A DNA stretch of 64,000 nucleotides from Adiantum capillus-veneris. Lineage: Eukaryota; Streptophyta; Polypodiopsida; Polypodiales; Pteridaceae. The DNA lies in contig CM043953.1 in assembly GCA_014529385.2 (NCBI GenBank), forward strand, positions 82,685,838-82,749,837, written 5' to 3'. The position numbers were made by a program, and so were the translations under genes. Within the stretch, counting starts at the first letter, position 1; every line of letters starts with the position of its first letter. This document shows positions 32,039 through 43,434 of the stretch, one piece after another. The notes below the pieces were generated by a model. The model did no database searches and was not told where the DNA came from. It saw only the letters and a program-made list of their open reading frames with translations.

Positions 32039-35000
32039 TCAGAAGAGACCCGTACTGTGCATGCTGGGCAGTAATGTAGGGCCGGATATTTCTATATTGA
32101 TGGTGAAGAAACCGGTGTAGAAGGCTTCTTCAAAGGCCTGGAGATGATACAAGGGCAAAAACATGATTCGCTGATAAAGGGCATGTATCACCTCATGAGA
32201 AGGCTGAGCAGACATATCATATGCACATCTATATGTGTCTTGGAAGAAGAAGATGCTGTCTGTTGCCTGTCTAGGTTTAAAGATTTCAAAAATTGCCAGA
32301 AGGGTTTTACAGACTTTTTTGAGCATGATGCAAGAGAGGTCAGGCGAGCCAGTGAACAATTTAATGGCGCCCGTTAGGGTTTTCACCATGTATTGCTCAC
32401 TCATTCTCTCGCCTACCTTCAAGCCTGACAGCTTTGGGTAGTTGAGCCATGTGGGTTGGATTTTCTGCAGCAGCTCTTGTGCTTTCCAAGTCCGCATCCT
32501 TGGTAGAGGGCAAAAGCTAAGGTTGTCTCTGACTCTTTTAGGCGCCTCTACCAGATGAACTAAATACTGCGGGTATTTGGTTAGCCATGCCTTTCTCCAC
32601 GTTGGCTGAGACTCCACAATCAACTTAACTCCTCTGGTTTGGAGATATCTCCTTTGTATAGTGGCACTAGTGGCTCCTCTTTAATCCGTTTGTTTATTGT
32701 AGCAGCTTCATACTTTAGAAGAGGATATGGGAGAGAAGGTTGTAGCCATTCATGCCGAATGATATTGGCATCTAACTTTTGAATGGTCATAGACTTGCAT
32801 ACTCTATGCTCCCACTCCATTGCTTCTTTGGCCGTGTCTTTTATTGCCACTTCTATTGACTTTTGTAGATTTTCTTCTTCTTCTTGCGTCAGATCCTGGG
32901 GTTCTTGGGATGGTCCCACAAGGATGTCCTCTTGCATAGTGGTGTCCATTGGATCTGACACATTTTCTATGTCAATGCCTTCCAATGCTGCTGGCCATGT
33001 GCTCAAGTGTTTCTCTTCAGTCTGCTGTTGGCCTTTCAACTCATCTATCTGCTTCTGATATGCTTTCTTTTCCTGCTCAGCTTCATCTCCCATGTTCACG
33101 AAGAGGTCGTTCAATTCTGCATTGGCTTTTTCAGCCTCTTCTAGCTTCTTCTTGGTGTCTTCATTTCCTGTTTGCAATCTCTTTAGGTCCTCGCCCATCT
33201 TCTTTTTCAAGGCTTCTAACTCATCTTTCATGGCCTTGTTCTCATCTTCCAGACGGTTTTGCATTACTAGGGAGCCCTCGGCCAGCATCAGTATTTGTCT
33301 CTTTTCTAGTGTCAACTCCTTTTGGAGTTCTTTCATATGTTCTTCATATAGATCATTCTCTGAAGCAGTGCTAGTCGAGGTAGCAGCTCTCACTCTGGAC
33401 GGAGATGCCCTTAGCCTCTGGATAGTCTGATCTTTCACTTTCATTTGATCTTTTAGCTCTATCACTTCATCCTGGCTTGCCTCATGTTCTAGCTTAGCCT
33501 TTTCCTTAGCATTCCTCAAAGTTTCAACCTCTTTGGATTCATCAGCAAGCTGTAGTGTCAATTTGTCCCTCTCTTTATCCGCATCCGTCAGTGATTTGTT
33601 GATTTTCTTGTACTCCCCCTCTGCTCTTTGAAGCTTTTGTTTTGCTTTCTGATTCTGTCTTTCCATCTCTTGACATCATTGTAGTGTCACGTCCAGATCG
33701 GCTTGCAACTTGGTTTGTTTCTCTGCGTTCTCTTGGTCCTGCTTTTGCAGCGAGTCCACTTCGGATTTGATATGAATTTCATTTTTTTTGAGATTATCAA
33801 TTTCAATCTTAGTGGCCATCGACCTTGCTCTGAGCCCGGTGAGTTTTTGCATCACTTCATCCCAATCATTGGTTTGTGGCTATAAATCCATTGTATCTGT
33901 GGCCATCTCATTCAACTCCACTAACCGAGAGCTCTACATATATTCCTTGGGTCTAGTGCTCGACAACTCAAAAGCTGCATTAGCTGCCTCTTCTCAAGAG
34001 TACCCAGAAGCTAGGAGATCAAGAAATATTCTATAGTTTCTTTCTTCTGGATCTGGCTTCTCATCTTTTGGCTCAACTTCTGCCTTCTGCTCTTCCTCTT
34101 TATTCTTCTCTTATTTGGAGTCTTGTTGCCCATCAGGTTTGTTCAACTCCTCTTTTTGTTGGGTTTGGGGAGGACTAAGAGGAGGTGGTAATGGTGGTGG
34201 GCTGGATTCTCGGCTTGATCGTGGAGTTTGTTGCTTCTTTATGAAATCCTGATCCGCCTTTGTTTTCCTCTCTCTTTCTTGGCCTTCCTGCTCTTCTAGA
34301 AGCTTCCGTCTCACATCGTCAACCTCTTCTTCTGTAAACGGTATATTTGGGATATTCTCCGCTGTAGCATCTAAGATTTCAAAATTCTTGATATAATCTT
34401 CAAACCGATCCCTTTGAATCCTTTGGGATGATCCAGACATAGCCTCATCTGATGGCTTCCATAACTCGCTCAGAACCCCTTTTAGTGCTCTCTCAACTTT
34501 GAAACTTTCCATTAGTCTTTTTAGCCTTGCCACTTTCTATGACTTTGTTTCCTTGACTGGCACTTGTAGAGTTTCTTTCTTTCCCTTCTTTGGCTCAAGC
34601 GGCTCCTCTAGCACTGTCTCTAAACGACGCTTCAACCTTGTGGCTACCCTGGGCGCCTTAGGAGGTTCTTCTTCTTTGTCTTCCTTCTTTTCCTGTGTAC
34701 TTCTGGTGACCCTTTCCAGCCTACGTCCTCCAATGGTGTTAGTAGAGGAAGGTACTCGCCTTTGTGGTCTGTCTTCAATATTCTCTCCTAGTATCAGCCA
34801 GTTGTTATGATGAGGAGAAGGTGGTAGCTGATTTGTTGCTCCTATGGCATGGTAAATCATTTTTGTGAGTATTTCTCCTCCTACAATATAATTTGGCTTG
34901 TCCTGCTGTAGCTTTGTCACTTCCTCAAATAGATATGATGCATGATCTATATAGAAATCATGTGTCATTCCCAAAGCCCAGGTCATTGTTGTTGAGATGA

Positions 35001-35605
35001 TCCCGTGTGGTGTAGTGTATCTAGGCGGTCTCTTGTTGTCGCTCAACAAACATTGACTGTATACCTGTGTCAGTTCCCTCACTTCTGGGTTTGCTATGAG
35101 TTCAAAAGATGGCAGTTTGGATCTTTGCAGGTAGACTGTGAGGTTCTTTCTTCTTTCTCTCATGTTGGCTCCCTGATCAGACACTTTTAAACCTTCTTTG
35201 ATGATTTCCTTGGTGATTTGAATCTCCATCATCTCATTATCCATGCCTGCAACCCTGCAAGTTCTGTCTTCTTGGATAGTCTCAATTAGTTGTTGTACTC
35301 TTTTGAAATCTATCCCCACTGGTGGTAGTGAGAGAAAGTCCCATAAGCCAACTTTCTTCAACCATGATCTTTGCGGGCGATCTGTTTAGATAGTTTTCTG
35401 TCTGCTTGGGGATCATTACTGTATCCACTAAATTTCCTTTGCCATCCATATAGGAACCTTGGTAGATTTGGAAAGGTGTTGCCTGTTGCACTTCTGCAGG
35501 TATCCATGTGGTTGCTGGCTTTAATGAATTTTGTAGAAGTGTAAAGGGTGTTGCACCCTCCGTTGCCAGGTTCTTACCTTTTCTTTTTCCCAAAGAAGCG
35601 TCCAT
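32039..35605 (-). pseudogene. giant single ORF of element G, unknown function, with coiled coil
   Basis: Minus-strand frames starting at 35605, 35361, 34533, 33666 and 32623 join into one protein of about 1,190 residues. The pieces ending at 34537, 34111 and 32620 share one frame and are separated only by stop codons, while small indels occur near 35380 and 32630. In order it shows: an N-terminal globular region (MDASLGKRKGKN, later GMTHDFYIDHASYLFEEV and GGEILTKMIYHAIG); a basic stretch; a proline-rich stretch near 34200; a long Glu/Lys-rich coiled coil (about 33850-32990); an acidic helix near 32838-32890 (EEEENLQKSIEVAIKD); and a C-terminal globular region. No retroelement enzyme motif is present. 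I do not recognise the family. It might be an element-encoded accessory or env-like protein, or a captured gene. Confidence 0.65.
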
Positions 35606-36640
35606 GGATCATGTATCCACAAGTAATGGTTAATGTATAAATTAGTACCTATTTTCTAAATTGATTATCACTTAAGCATGCATCTAGTTGATCGCTCTTA
35701 GTCCCAAGATGAGTTAGTGAAAAATGTTAGCAGATAGACAAGTTCTTTCAGTGTCTGACTCTGACGGCTTCAAATTAATGTTGTTGATGAAGGAGAATGT
35801 GTCCAAATGCTTTGAAACTTTGTGTGGTACATGTGCATAGGGTATCTAAGCTCTCCATATGGTTACAATTTCAAAATCAGGAGAATTTTAAACTCTGCTG
35901 AGTCTATCACGATAGACTCACTATCTTCTCATAGGGGAGGTATTTTTCGCATGACTTCACACTGAGGTTTCCCATGGTTTGTACATGATCTGACTTTGTT
36001 TTCATCTCAAATGGATGTCAAGTGACCTCCCTTTGGCTCAAATTTCATTTTTCTACTCCAAGGAGATGTTGGTCTATCTCCCTCATCTTTTGTTGTTTTG
36101 GGTCCAAACTTTGTGGGCAATCTTCTGACACCATTCTGAAGCTAGCTGTTGAATCTAGTTTTTGATCAAGGGTATCTATCTCATTCTGCCTAGTCTATCG
36201 CGATAGACTTGGAGTTAGGCTTATTTGGTCTGTAGCCTTTGGTCTGCCTTCCCCTAGTTGATGTAAGGTCCCTTGAACCTTCACATGCGGCTTTCAAATT
36301 TCTTTGCTCTTGAGATGTCCTGCTCTAAATCTGGGCTGCTGTCAAGTCTATCTCATCTTTTCATATGATTCTATCTTGTCTAAAATTTGGTATACTTTCT
36401 TCATTAGCTTCTACAAGTCTATCCTTGTGATTATCTTTGAGAAGGACCCTCCCAAAGATAAAGTAGTTAGTCTTTCGCGATAGACTCAGTCCTTGTGCCA
36501 GATAGATCAAATTTTGCACTCTAAGGTGATATCTGGGGTCATTAGGCCTTGTTAGTCCCATTTATGAAGTCACAATCAAAATTCCATGTGTCTAAGTGCA
36601 TGAGCAAGTCTATCACGATAGACTCACTATCTTTTCATTT
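35606..36640 (-). other. leader of element G with four palindromes
   Basis: This non-coding stretch lies upstream of the giant ORF. It contains palindromes built on AGTCTATCGCGATAGACT at 35899-35920, 36192-36209, 36469-36486 and 36607-36624, the first and last with a CACG centre. Half-sites AAGTCTATC also occur near 36340 and 36415. No PBS could be assigned; a TGGTGTCAGA-like string on the minus strand near 36120-36130 is not convincing. Confidence 0.65.
35899..36624. repeat. palindrome cluster 1 (four copies)
   Basis: Copies lie at 35899-35920 (22 bp, one central mismatch), 36192-36209 (perfect 18 bp), 36469-36486 (one T-for-A change) and 36607-36624 (central CACG). Spacing is about 290, 280 and 140 bp. 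The same motif recurs in the leader of element H at 48332-48910. Confidence 0.9.
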
Positions 36641-38205
36641 TTACAAGTTTTTTGATGTTAGTTGTCCCCACTGGTGTTCGTAGGCTCTGCTAGCCACACA
36701 CATTCAGTTTTAACCAGTTTGGAAAAGTGTACTCCCTATTGGCAACACTTAGCTGTTTTTGGAGTCGGAGTAGACCACTTAGGTGATGGTCGCCGTACTT
36801 TCTGGTCATTGTATGACTCAGGCTAACTTTCCTTCCCTTTTGACCTTCCGTGGGAGCACTCGGTTGTTCTTTTGGTGCTTACATCACCAAGAACGACCAT
36901 TTGGACGCTTTTTTGTCCTGTTGCTTGTGTTTGCCCTCATGGAAGTGCTTCTTCTTGAGTGGAAACATTCCAACTCGTAGTTGACATCCTTAGGATGTAC
37001 CTTGTCAAATTTGGTGTCATTTGGTCACCTGGTCGGCCCGTTAGAGCTTCGTGACGCTTTGTGAAGTTTTTGTCAGATAGGGACTTTAAGCTCAGCTTTG
37101 ACTGACTTTTTCATGGTCTAACCATTCAGTTGGTTTTTCGAGGTTATTGGCTTGCTGTCTATGAGTTTTGGCTCATTTTCGATCACTTTGGGTCAGCTGC
37201 CCTTCTGCAAGCCCTGTGAAATTAGGGTTTTCTGGGAGGCTTCCTTCACGCTTCCTGATGTCATAGGCTTGATCCCTAAGCTATAGGCATTGTGCCTTTC
37301 AATTTTGGTTCCATTTGGTGGCCTCTAGGTCTTCCTAACAACCGGTCTATAGTATGTGTGCACAGGTTGTGATGGTGGTGCTAGCGAGGTTTTGCGACAA
37401 CATGAAGTATTCAACTGCTCGATGTAGTGTTGATGAGCACACCTCTCATATCTGATGTCAATCTAGTGACTATGCACGATGCATGAGCTCCTGGAAGTCT
37501 CGGATGCTGTAGGAAGCTCTTTCTCTTGGAAGGTGAAATGACACAAATGAGAGTGTTCTAGCCTATCTTCCCTATATGTGATCAGGGCTCCGACATGAAA
37601 TTTTCCCATCTTTTACCTGTGTCCATAACTTTTCGCGAGATGCGGTTTAGGCTCACAAATATTCTGATTTGGACCTCGTTTGCTCCAGTTCTACAATTTT
37701 TGCAGATTTCTCCTTTTGGAGGTCCCGTCATGACGGTGGTCAGTTTTGCCCTGTCACCTTCACCTTCTTTACCTTGCTCTGATCAGGTGTCTCTTTTGTT
37801 GTGTTTCCATCTGGATTATGGATTTTTTTCTTTATTTTTTACTAGAAAAATAGCTCAAATTGAGGAAATAAATCCCAAATCAACCCAAAAATAGCAAATC
37901 TAACCTAGAAAATAACCAGTAAATATACTAACACTATGTAGCTCACTCTTCTCTTGTCTATGTACATTCTCGCTCTCAATCGTCAACCTTGGCCTATTTT
38001 TTGATGTTTTTCAACGGTTTTTGGCCAGTTTTGACTCGCTTTATAGTATATACACATCCCTAGGGGCTCATATATGATCATTTGGTCCCCAATTCTGACT
38101 AATTACGAGGGCATATTCTTTTCCCAAAAATCACACAATAAAACGTAAAATTGGTTGAAAAATCAATCACAAACATTGCCCTCTAATATATGACGTGAGT
38201 CCGCA
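36641..38205 (-). other. non-coding stretch holding the H 3' LTR and possibly the G 5' LTR
   Basis: This is about 1.5 kb without a supported gene. Its right edge, GAGTCCGCA at 38205, lies next to a complement purine tract (CCTCCCCCCCTCTT, 38216-38229), so at least the right part should be the 3' LTR of element H. I could not locate the LTR start, nor any match to G's LTR. A hairpin lies at 36862-36898. Confidence 0.4.
36862..36898. repeat. imperfect inverted repeat (hairpin)
   Basis: GGTTGTTCTTTTGGTG (36862-36877) pairs with CACCAAGAACGACC (36885-36898), with one mismatch and a two-base bulge, around a 7-base loop. No function is assigned. Confidence 0.75.
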
Positions 38206-38339
38206 TTTGGAATGCCTCCCCCCCTCTTGGTCGGAGTCCTCTCGGACGACAGGGTATTGTTAAGGCTATGTGCTGTGCATGGGTGTTAACTCGTGCTAAT
38301 GCAAGCCTTGTAAGGTAGCCCTATATGCATTCACAATCA

Positions 38340-39512
38340 ATGCATTTAGAAAAAAATTATGCGGTGTAAGAGGAAGGTATAAGTGATACGCTTATTGGCA
38401 TTCGTCGGTGAGGTTTCTTGTGGTAACCTGAGTTGGCTGACAGATTTTCTTAGCAATAAGAAGTTGTAATTCTGCCGCTCGTTGTTTGAGGGTCTTCCAA
38501 GGTTTTTGAACTTTTGTTTGTGCCTCCGCTGAAGTCGATATGGTTGTATTCTTTGTTGCATGTTCTAGTTGAACTTCTTTTCGTTTCCATATCTTTTTGT
38601 TGACTTTGTTTGCATAGATATTCGTGTTTGTTGTCGTTGATGCTACTTGTTTCGGTGTGATGGATGTATGGTCTAGTTTGTCATTGGCAGTTGTAGAGCT
38701 CGTTGGTCTGCTTCGGCATCCATAAATGTGTTGCTGGCTTTTTCTGAATTGGTACTTTTGGACTCCATACCAATATAGTCCGTTGCGGATTCTTCTTGTT
38801 AATAATTGTTCTTCGAAACTTTGCTGGCGTAGGGTGTTTTCTCTTTTCTTCTGTCAAGTCCCTTACAGGAATTAAGCTATCTTGCCTGATCCAAACTTGA
38901 TATTTTCTCCTTTGATGAAAGCGGGCCTTATATAGATTTGTACCTCTCACCCACACTTGCCTGGTTCCCTGCATGGTTGTTAGCTTTTGATATTACATTT
39001 CTTGCCATCCAAACTTTGATTGTTGTTGATTAGTGCATTGCGGATGTGCGTACTCCTTTCTCCACATTGACACATATTTATCATAGGACAAGAAGGCTTC
39101 TGAAAAGTTGTAAGTTTTGAACAGTGCTTCATTAGTATCCAAATCAATGAATACTCTGTTAACTTCATCCACAACACTATTAAGATACACGGAATTGCTG
39201 ATCTATTTGGTGGCACAAGATGGAACTTATGAGTGTATGAGTGCCCCTGCACTATGTGAATTTCGTCATTGGTCCAAGTTTTTGAAAGAGCTCAAAGCTG
39301 ATGACACTCAATTTCACCCTAGTGTCAAGCAATGCATAGGTTTCTACTTGTTCTGTGCCTGCATATGCTTTAATGTAAGGACTACACCATGTGTTCTCGT
39401 CCTGAGCCATAAGGTTTGTGATTGTCCTTGCTAGTTTTTTGCTTTGTATATCCGCTTCGATTGTTTGGATTGTTGGAAGAGGATATTCTTTAGTCATCAT
39501 CAGTGTGACCAT
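38340..39512 (-). pseudogene. coding region after integrase in element H, with a retropepsin-like motif
   Basis: After the integrase C-terminus the coding character continues in a shifted frame. It contains KEYPLPTIQTIEADI and AYAGTEQVETYALLDTRVKL, the latter resembling a retropepsin active site (ALLDTGA type, with Gly changed to Arg) followed by SVISFELFQKLG. In further frames there are VYLNSVVDEVNRVFIDLD, FLSYDKYVSMWRKEYAHP, and a very basic region (38346-38974). A separate, normal protease sits in its usual place at 43435-44580. So either H has a second protease-like domain after integrase, or a fragment of another element is fused here. Function unknown. Confidence 0.5.
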
Positions 39513-39514
39513 GT

Positions 39515-40923
39515 TTATTGTCCTGAGAAACTGCTTTCGCTTAGCAATGCGTTCCTTGGCTTCTTGTTGTGCCTGTCATGAACTCGTTGTTGTTCCTGTC
39601 TATAGGCTTTGCCATAATGCAATTGAAACAACATCCTAGGATTTAGAGGTAGACGATACTTTTTCAAACGACACCCACTAATCCAATTCGGCATTTCTTT
39701 TCCATCTAGTATCGACAGTTTTACTACTCCGCTAGAGAGATATCTTGGATCAAATAAGGCCCCATTCCTCTTTTCTTTAGTTTCTTGGCACCTGTTGTCT
39801 TTTCTTGGCAAAAATGGTTGCTGCCGCATTGAGTCGTAACTCGTCTAGTTTTTCTAGGTCATCTAACCGTTCTGAAAGCTCATGGCCTGTCCAATCCAAC
39901 CGTTTAGCTACCCTTAGCGTTGGAATCAAAAATTCAATAGGCAGTATTGCATTTAACCCATATACTATATTAAAATGTGTAGCATTGAGTGTTGTTTTAT
40001 ATGAAACTCAATAAGCCCACAATGATGAATATAGCATTTGATCCCATTCCATCCTTGTTTCACTAACCAGTTTCGTAAGAACTGTGCACAATATTTTGTT
40101 GATCGCTTCTGCTTGGCCATTGGCTTGTGGATGGTAGGGTGCAGATTTGCAATGAATTACCATAAAATCATTCAAGAGATGTTTGATAACTTCATTTACA
40201 AAGTGCGTCCCTCTATCCCCACCAGCTCGATTGGTAGGCCATATCGTCCAAACACATATTTATATAAGAACTGTGCCGTGGTTCTTGTATCTGCCTTTGT
40301 TGTGGCTTTTGCTTCACCCATTAGGTCATATAATCCGTGGCCACTATGATGTATTGTGCTTGTGAATGATAAGATGGTGGAGTAATAGGACTAGAAAAGT
40401 CTAATCCTCATTTAGCGAATGCTCGAGCACTCATCATTGGTCTTAAAGGCATGTCATCTCTCTTAACTGGTATCTTAGTACTTTGACATTCATCGCACCT
40501 TTTCACGGATTTTGTTGCATCTTGAATCATGGTCAGCCACCATATGCCTGCAACAATCATAATGATTTTTACGGTTCTCTCCCTCAAAAAATGACCCCTT
40601 GCTATGCCTGCATGGGCTTGCTCCAATAATGGAAAGTAGTCATTTTCATGAGGAACTATCCTCAAGTGGTCATCGGTTCCTCTTTTATACAATTGGTCAC
40701 TAATGATGGTGTACCTATTCGCTTTGATTTGTAAAGCTTTTTGTCTGGCTCTAGACCAATCTCCTGGCAACTCCCTATTAGTCAAATATTCCACAATAGC
40801 ATGACTCCATGCGGGTGCTATCGTCACTTGGTATAATGTAGCATAATCCAGAGTGGTATTGGCTGTGCAAAAGTTGTATTTCTTGATGTAATTAGCTACT
40901 CCTACCATTCCAGGCCAATACAC
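39515..40923 (-). pseudogene. gypsy H integrase
   Basis: The zinc-binding region has the two His in EQAHAGIARGHF and two Cys in KRCDECQSTK (40480-40640). The core is read between about 39950 and 40370 in broken frames: an ATDYMT first-Asp segment near 40340, a second-Asp segment near 40230 and a Glu-containing segment near 40100. The C-terminal part (39515-39829) has VVKLSILDGKEMPNWISGCRLKKY, here named by its ends VVKLS and RLKKY, as in plant gypsy integrases. Several stops make it inactive. Confidence 0.85.
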
Positions 40924-41061
40924 TCCAAGTCTTCGTAATCGTTCATAGGTTATTTGATTTCCTCGATGGAAACCCCCTGTCTGTGTATGTGCCTCTTCTA
41001 GATACGCGTCGTACTCCTCTGGGCCTATACATAACCTTAGAATCCCATCGTTACCATGATG

Positions 41062-42548
41062 TTACATTCTTCTCGCAAGCATAGTGTAATTTTGTGTTTG
41101 TCTAACGTCTTCCATCGTGTGTCTTTCTTCAAGATTCATTCCATATGTCAACAACGGAATAATCTGCTCTGACCACTTCGGTACCATCTCTATATTAAAT
41201 AGGAATGCTTCTGGGAGATCATCATCTACACCAGTATCCTTTTCGCCATTTAGTAATCGAGAAAGGTGGTCTGCTCTTTGATGAGTTTTTCCATTCTTTA
41301 CTACTACCGTAAAATCAAACTCCAACAACACAATGAACCATATTACAATTCGTCCCGTGTTACAAGGTTTGTTTACTAAGTACAAAAGTGCCCGATGATC
41401 CATAGAAAATGTGAATTTGTTCGCAAGCAAATAATGACGAAATTTCTTTACCACGTATATCATACCTAATTCTTCTCTTTCAGTGGTGGTATAATTCTTC
41501 TCTGCACTGTTGAGTTGTCTACTAGCATAACTAATGGAAAAATATTTATTACCCTCTCCTGGTTGTATTAATATACAGCCTATTGCAAATGCCGAAGCAT
41601 CTATATGTACATGGAAAATCTTTAACCAATCCGGTGCTTTTAGAATTGGTGTAGATACCAGTGCATCTTTTAATTTCTAGAATGACTCCTCACATTCGTC
41701 GGTCCATATGAAGATTGTGATCAGACTATACAAGGGTTTTGCTATTACAGCATACATGTAGATAAAATGTCGGTAGTATCCACAATGTCCCATAAATGAT
41801 TGTACCTCTCGTATAGTGTTTGGTCTTGGCAATTCTATGATCATCTTTACCTTGTCTTCATCAATGGTAATTCCATTAGCTGATACTATATGGCCTAGGA
41901 TCTTGCCTTGTGTACCATGAACACACATTTTTCTGGGTTGAGGCAAATCCTATACATTCTGCATTTTTCGAATACCTTTCTAAGATGATCTATATGGTCT
42001 TCTCTCTATAGAGAATAGACACACAAGTCAACCATGTAAATATCCAAAAATGGTCGCAAGTATTCTTTGAAAGCATGTGTCATTAATCTCTGAAATGTGG
42101 CTGGAGCATTGGTCAAGCCAAATGGCATTACCCTAAAGGAATATATGCCCCATTCAATTGCAAACGCTATTTTGTACTAATCTTCTAGTTTAACCCCCAA
42201 TTGGTTACAACCAGAGAATCCGTCCATAAAGCTATAGGCCTGCTTGCCTGCTACTCGTTCTAGGACGTGTTCCGTGATAGGTAGAGGATAGTTGTCCCTT
42301 ATTGTTGCTGCATTTACCTTCTTGAGATTCACACACACCCATAATTTCCCATTTTTCTTAGGTACCACCACGATTGACGACACCCAATCAGTGTGCTCTA
42401 TCTCATAAATAAATTCAACATCCATAAGTTTGTCTATCTCGTCCTTGATCCTTTTGGCAAATGTCTCATTGTACGTGTACGGACGTTGTTTGCTTGGCTT
42501 TGCATCCGACTTTAGAGGGATTGAATGTTCACAAATGTTAGGATCCAC
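41062..42548 (-). pseudogene. gypsy H reverse transcriptase and RNase H
   Basis: RT begins with KQRPYTYNETFAKRIKDEI and VVVPKKNGKLWVCVNLKKVN near 42370, then FMDGFSGCNQLGV near 42200. After a stop near 42178 the palm continues with VMPFGLTNAPATFQR. The catalytic box reads YMVD at 42027-42038, so the first Asp is Val. The thumb (LGHIVSANGITIDEDKV, IYMYAVIAKPLYSL) is at 41677-41946. RNase H (41062-41463) has FSMDHRALLYLVNKP and HQRADHLSRL. The domain order is normal for gypsy, and the copy is inactive. Confidence 0.9.
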
Positions 42549-42625
42549 CCCCTTCAGATCATTGTATGACCAGGTAAATACACACGAAATTCTTTAGGCG
42601 TTTTGATTAGTAAGTCCTCTTCTTC

Positions 42626-43365
42626 CTAACTTAGATCAGTGGCAATGTAAGCAGGTCGAGGACTTTCTACCGGCTGTGCTAGGTGTATTTTCTTGGCGTT
42701 CTCTGGCCCATCATAGGACTCGTTGGGTTTAGGCTCTCTCATCGGTTGTTGGACCACCAATTTTCTCTCATGAATGGTGTACTTACAATAGTGAGGAGGT
42801 ACATCTATCTCTTTACTCCCATCACTAGCGTTCGATCCATCGCTACTTTCCATCTCAGTTGTCCATACATTTTTTAGCTTTTGTTCAAATCATTGTATTT
42901 CTTTTTCCGCTCAACTTTCGTTATAATTGGATCTCCAAAGACATCCAATATTTCCCTCGCAACTCTCTTTTTTGCCTTGCTGGTTTTCTTAAATTTCAAC
43001 AGTCTTTCCTTGAAACCTGGGTCTTCAACAATCTTAAGAAACCTTCCTGACATTTTATCCTTAGCACAATCAACAAAATGAATGTTCATAAGGAAATGTG
43101 TCTTACTCCTGAACTCAGGCATAGGTCTAAACCTAGTTGGTAGACTTTTATGGTGTCGCCTACTCTTGTATCTTTTTTGGCGTCTCATACTTTGGTTTGA
43201 AAAGTTGTAAAAGACGTCATTGTCTTGATCGTGATGGTCGTCTTCTTTCGTATTTTCCGACTTCTCGTCATCCGCATTATCTTTATTTTCACATCGATCA
43301 GAAGAATGATAAAATTCTTCTCCATCCTGCTCGATGTTTTTAGTGGGGATGTCTACATAACCCAC
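42626..43365 (-). pseudogene. linker between protease and RT of element H
   Basis: Two minus-strand frames (42874-43365 and 42626-42853) connect the protease to RT. The first is acidic near its start (DDEKSENTKEDDHHDQD), then basic (RRQKRYKSRRHHKSLP), then has KFKKTSKAKKRVAREIL. The second includes VPPHYCKYTIHERKL. No enzymatic motif is seen, and I have no family assignment. It probably belongs to the polyprotein, because it lies in the same orientation and in order. Confidence 0.6.
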
Positions 43366-43434
43366 TATCTTAATATCAAGTTTCGTTTCCGTTTGATTGA
43401 CCCTCGCATTCTCGATGTCTCCTTCATTCTCGTC

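Larger units (their letters stand above)
31478..36640 (-). mobile_element. unclassified element G (minus) with one giant broken ORF
   Basis: On the left is a probable 3' LTR (31478-31963) with a strong purine tract on the minus strand. The interior carries one reading frame of about 1,190 codons (35605 down to 32039) and then a leader with four palindromes (35899-36624). No gag, protease, RT, RNase H or integrase motif is visible. No matching right LTR could be found, so the right limit is set at the end of the palindrome cluster and is arbitrary. Shared leader palindromes suggest a functional link with element H. Confidence 0.6.

Noticed and set aside
32990-33850. Coiled coil in G resembling myosin, kinesin or other host cytoskeletal proteins
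   Set aside because: Any Glu/Lys/Leu-rich heptad sequence looks like this, and there is no motor or other diagnostic domain. It is part of a longer frame inside an LTR-bounded element.
36115-36150. A copia primer site and LTR start for G (TGGTGTCAGA on the minus strand, TGTTGAA beyond it)
   Set aside because: Only 9 of 12 bases match the initiator-Met site, the spacing is wrong and no LTR match follows. It also lies among the palindromes, within the presumed leader.
35899-36624. Palindromes as a CRISPR-like array
   Set aside because: Spacing is irregular (140-300 bp), copies are few, there are no unique short spacers and the sequence is from a plant nuclear repeat region.
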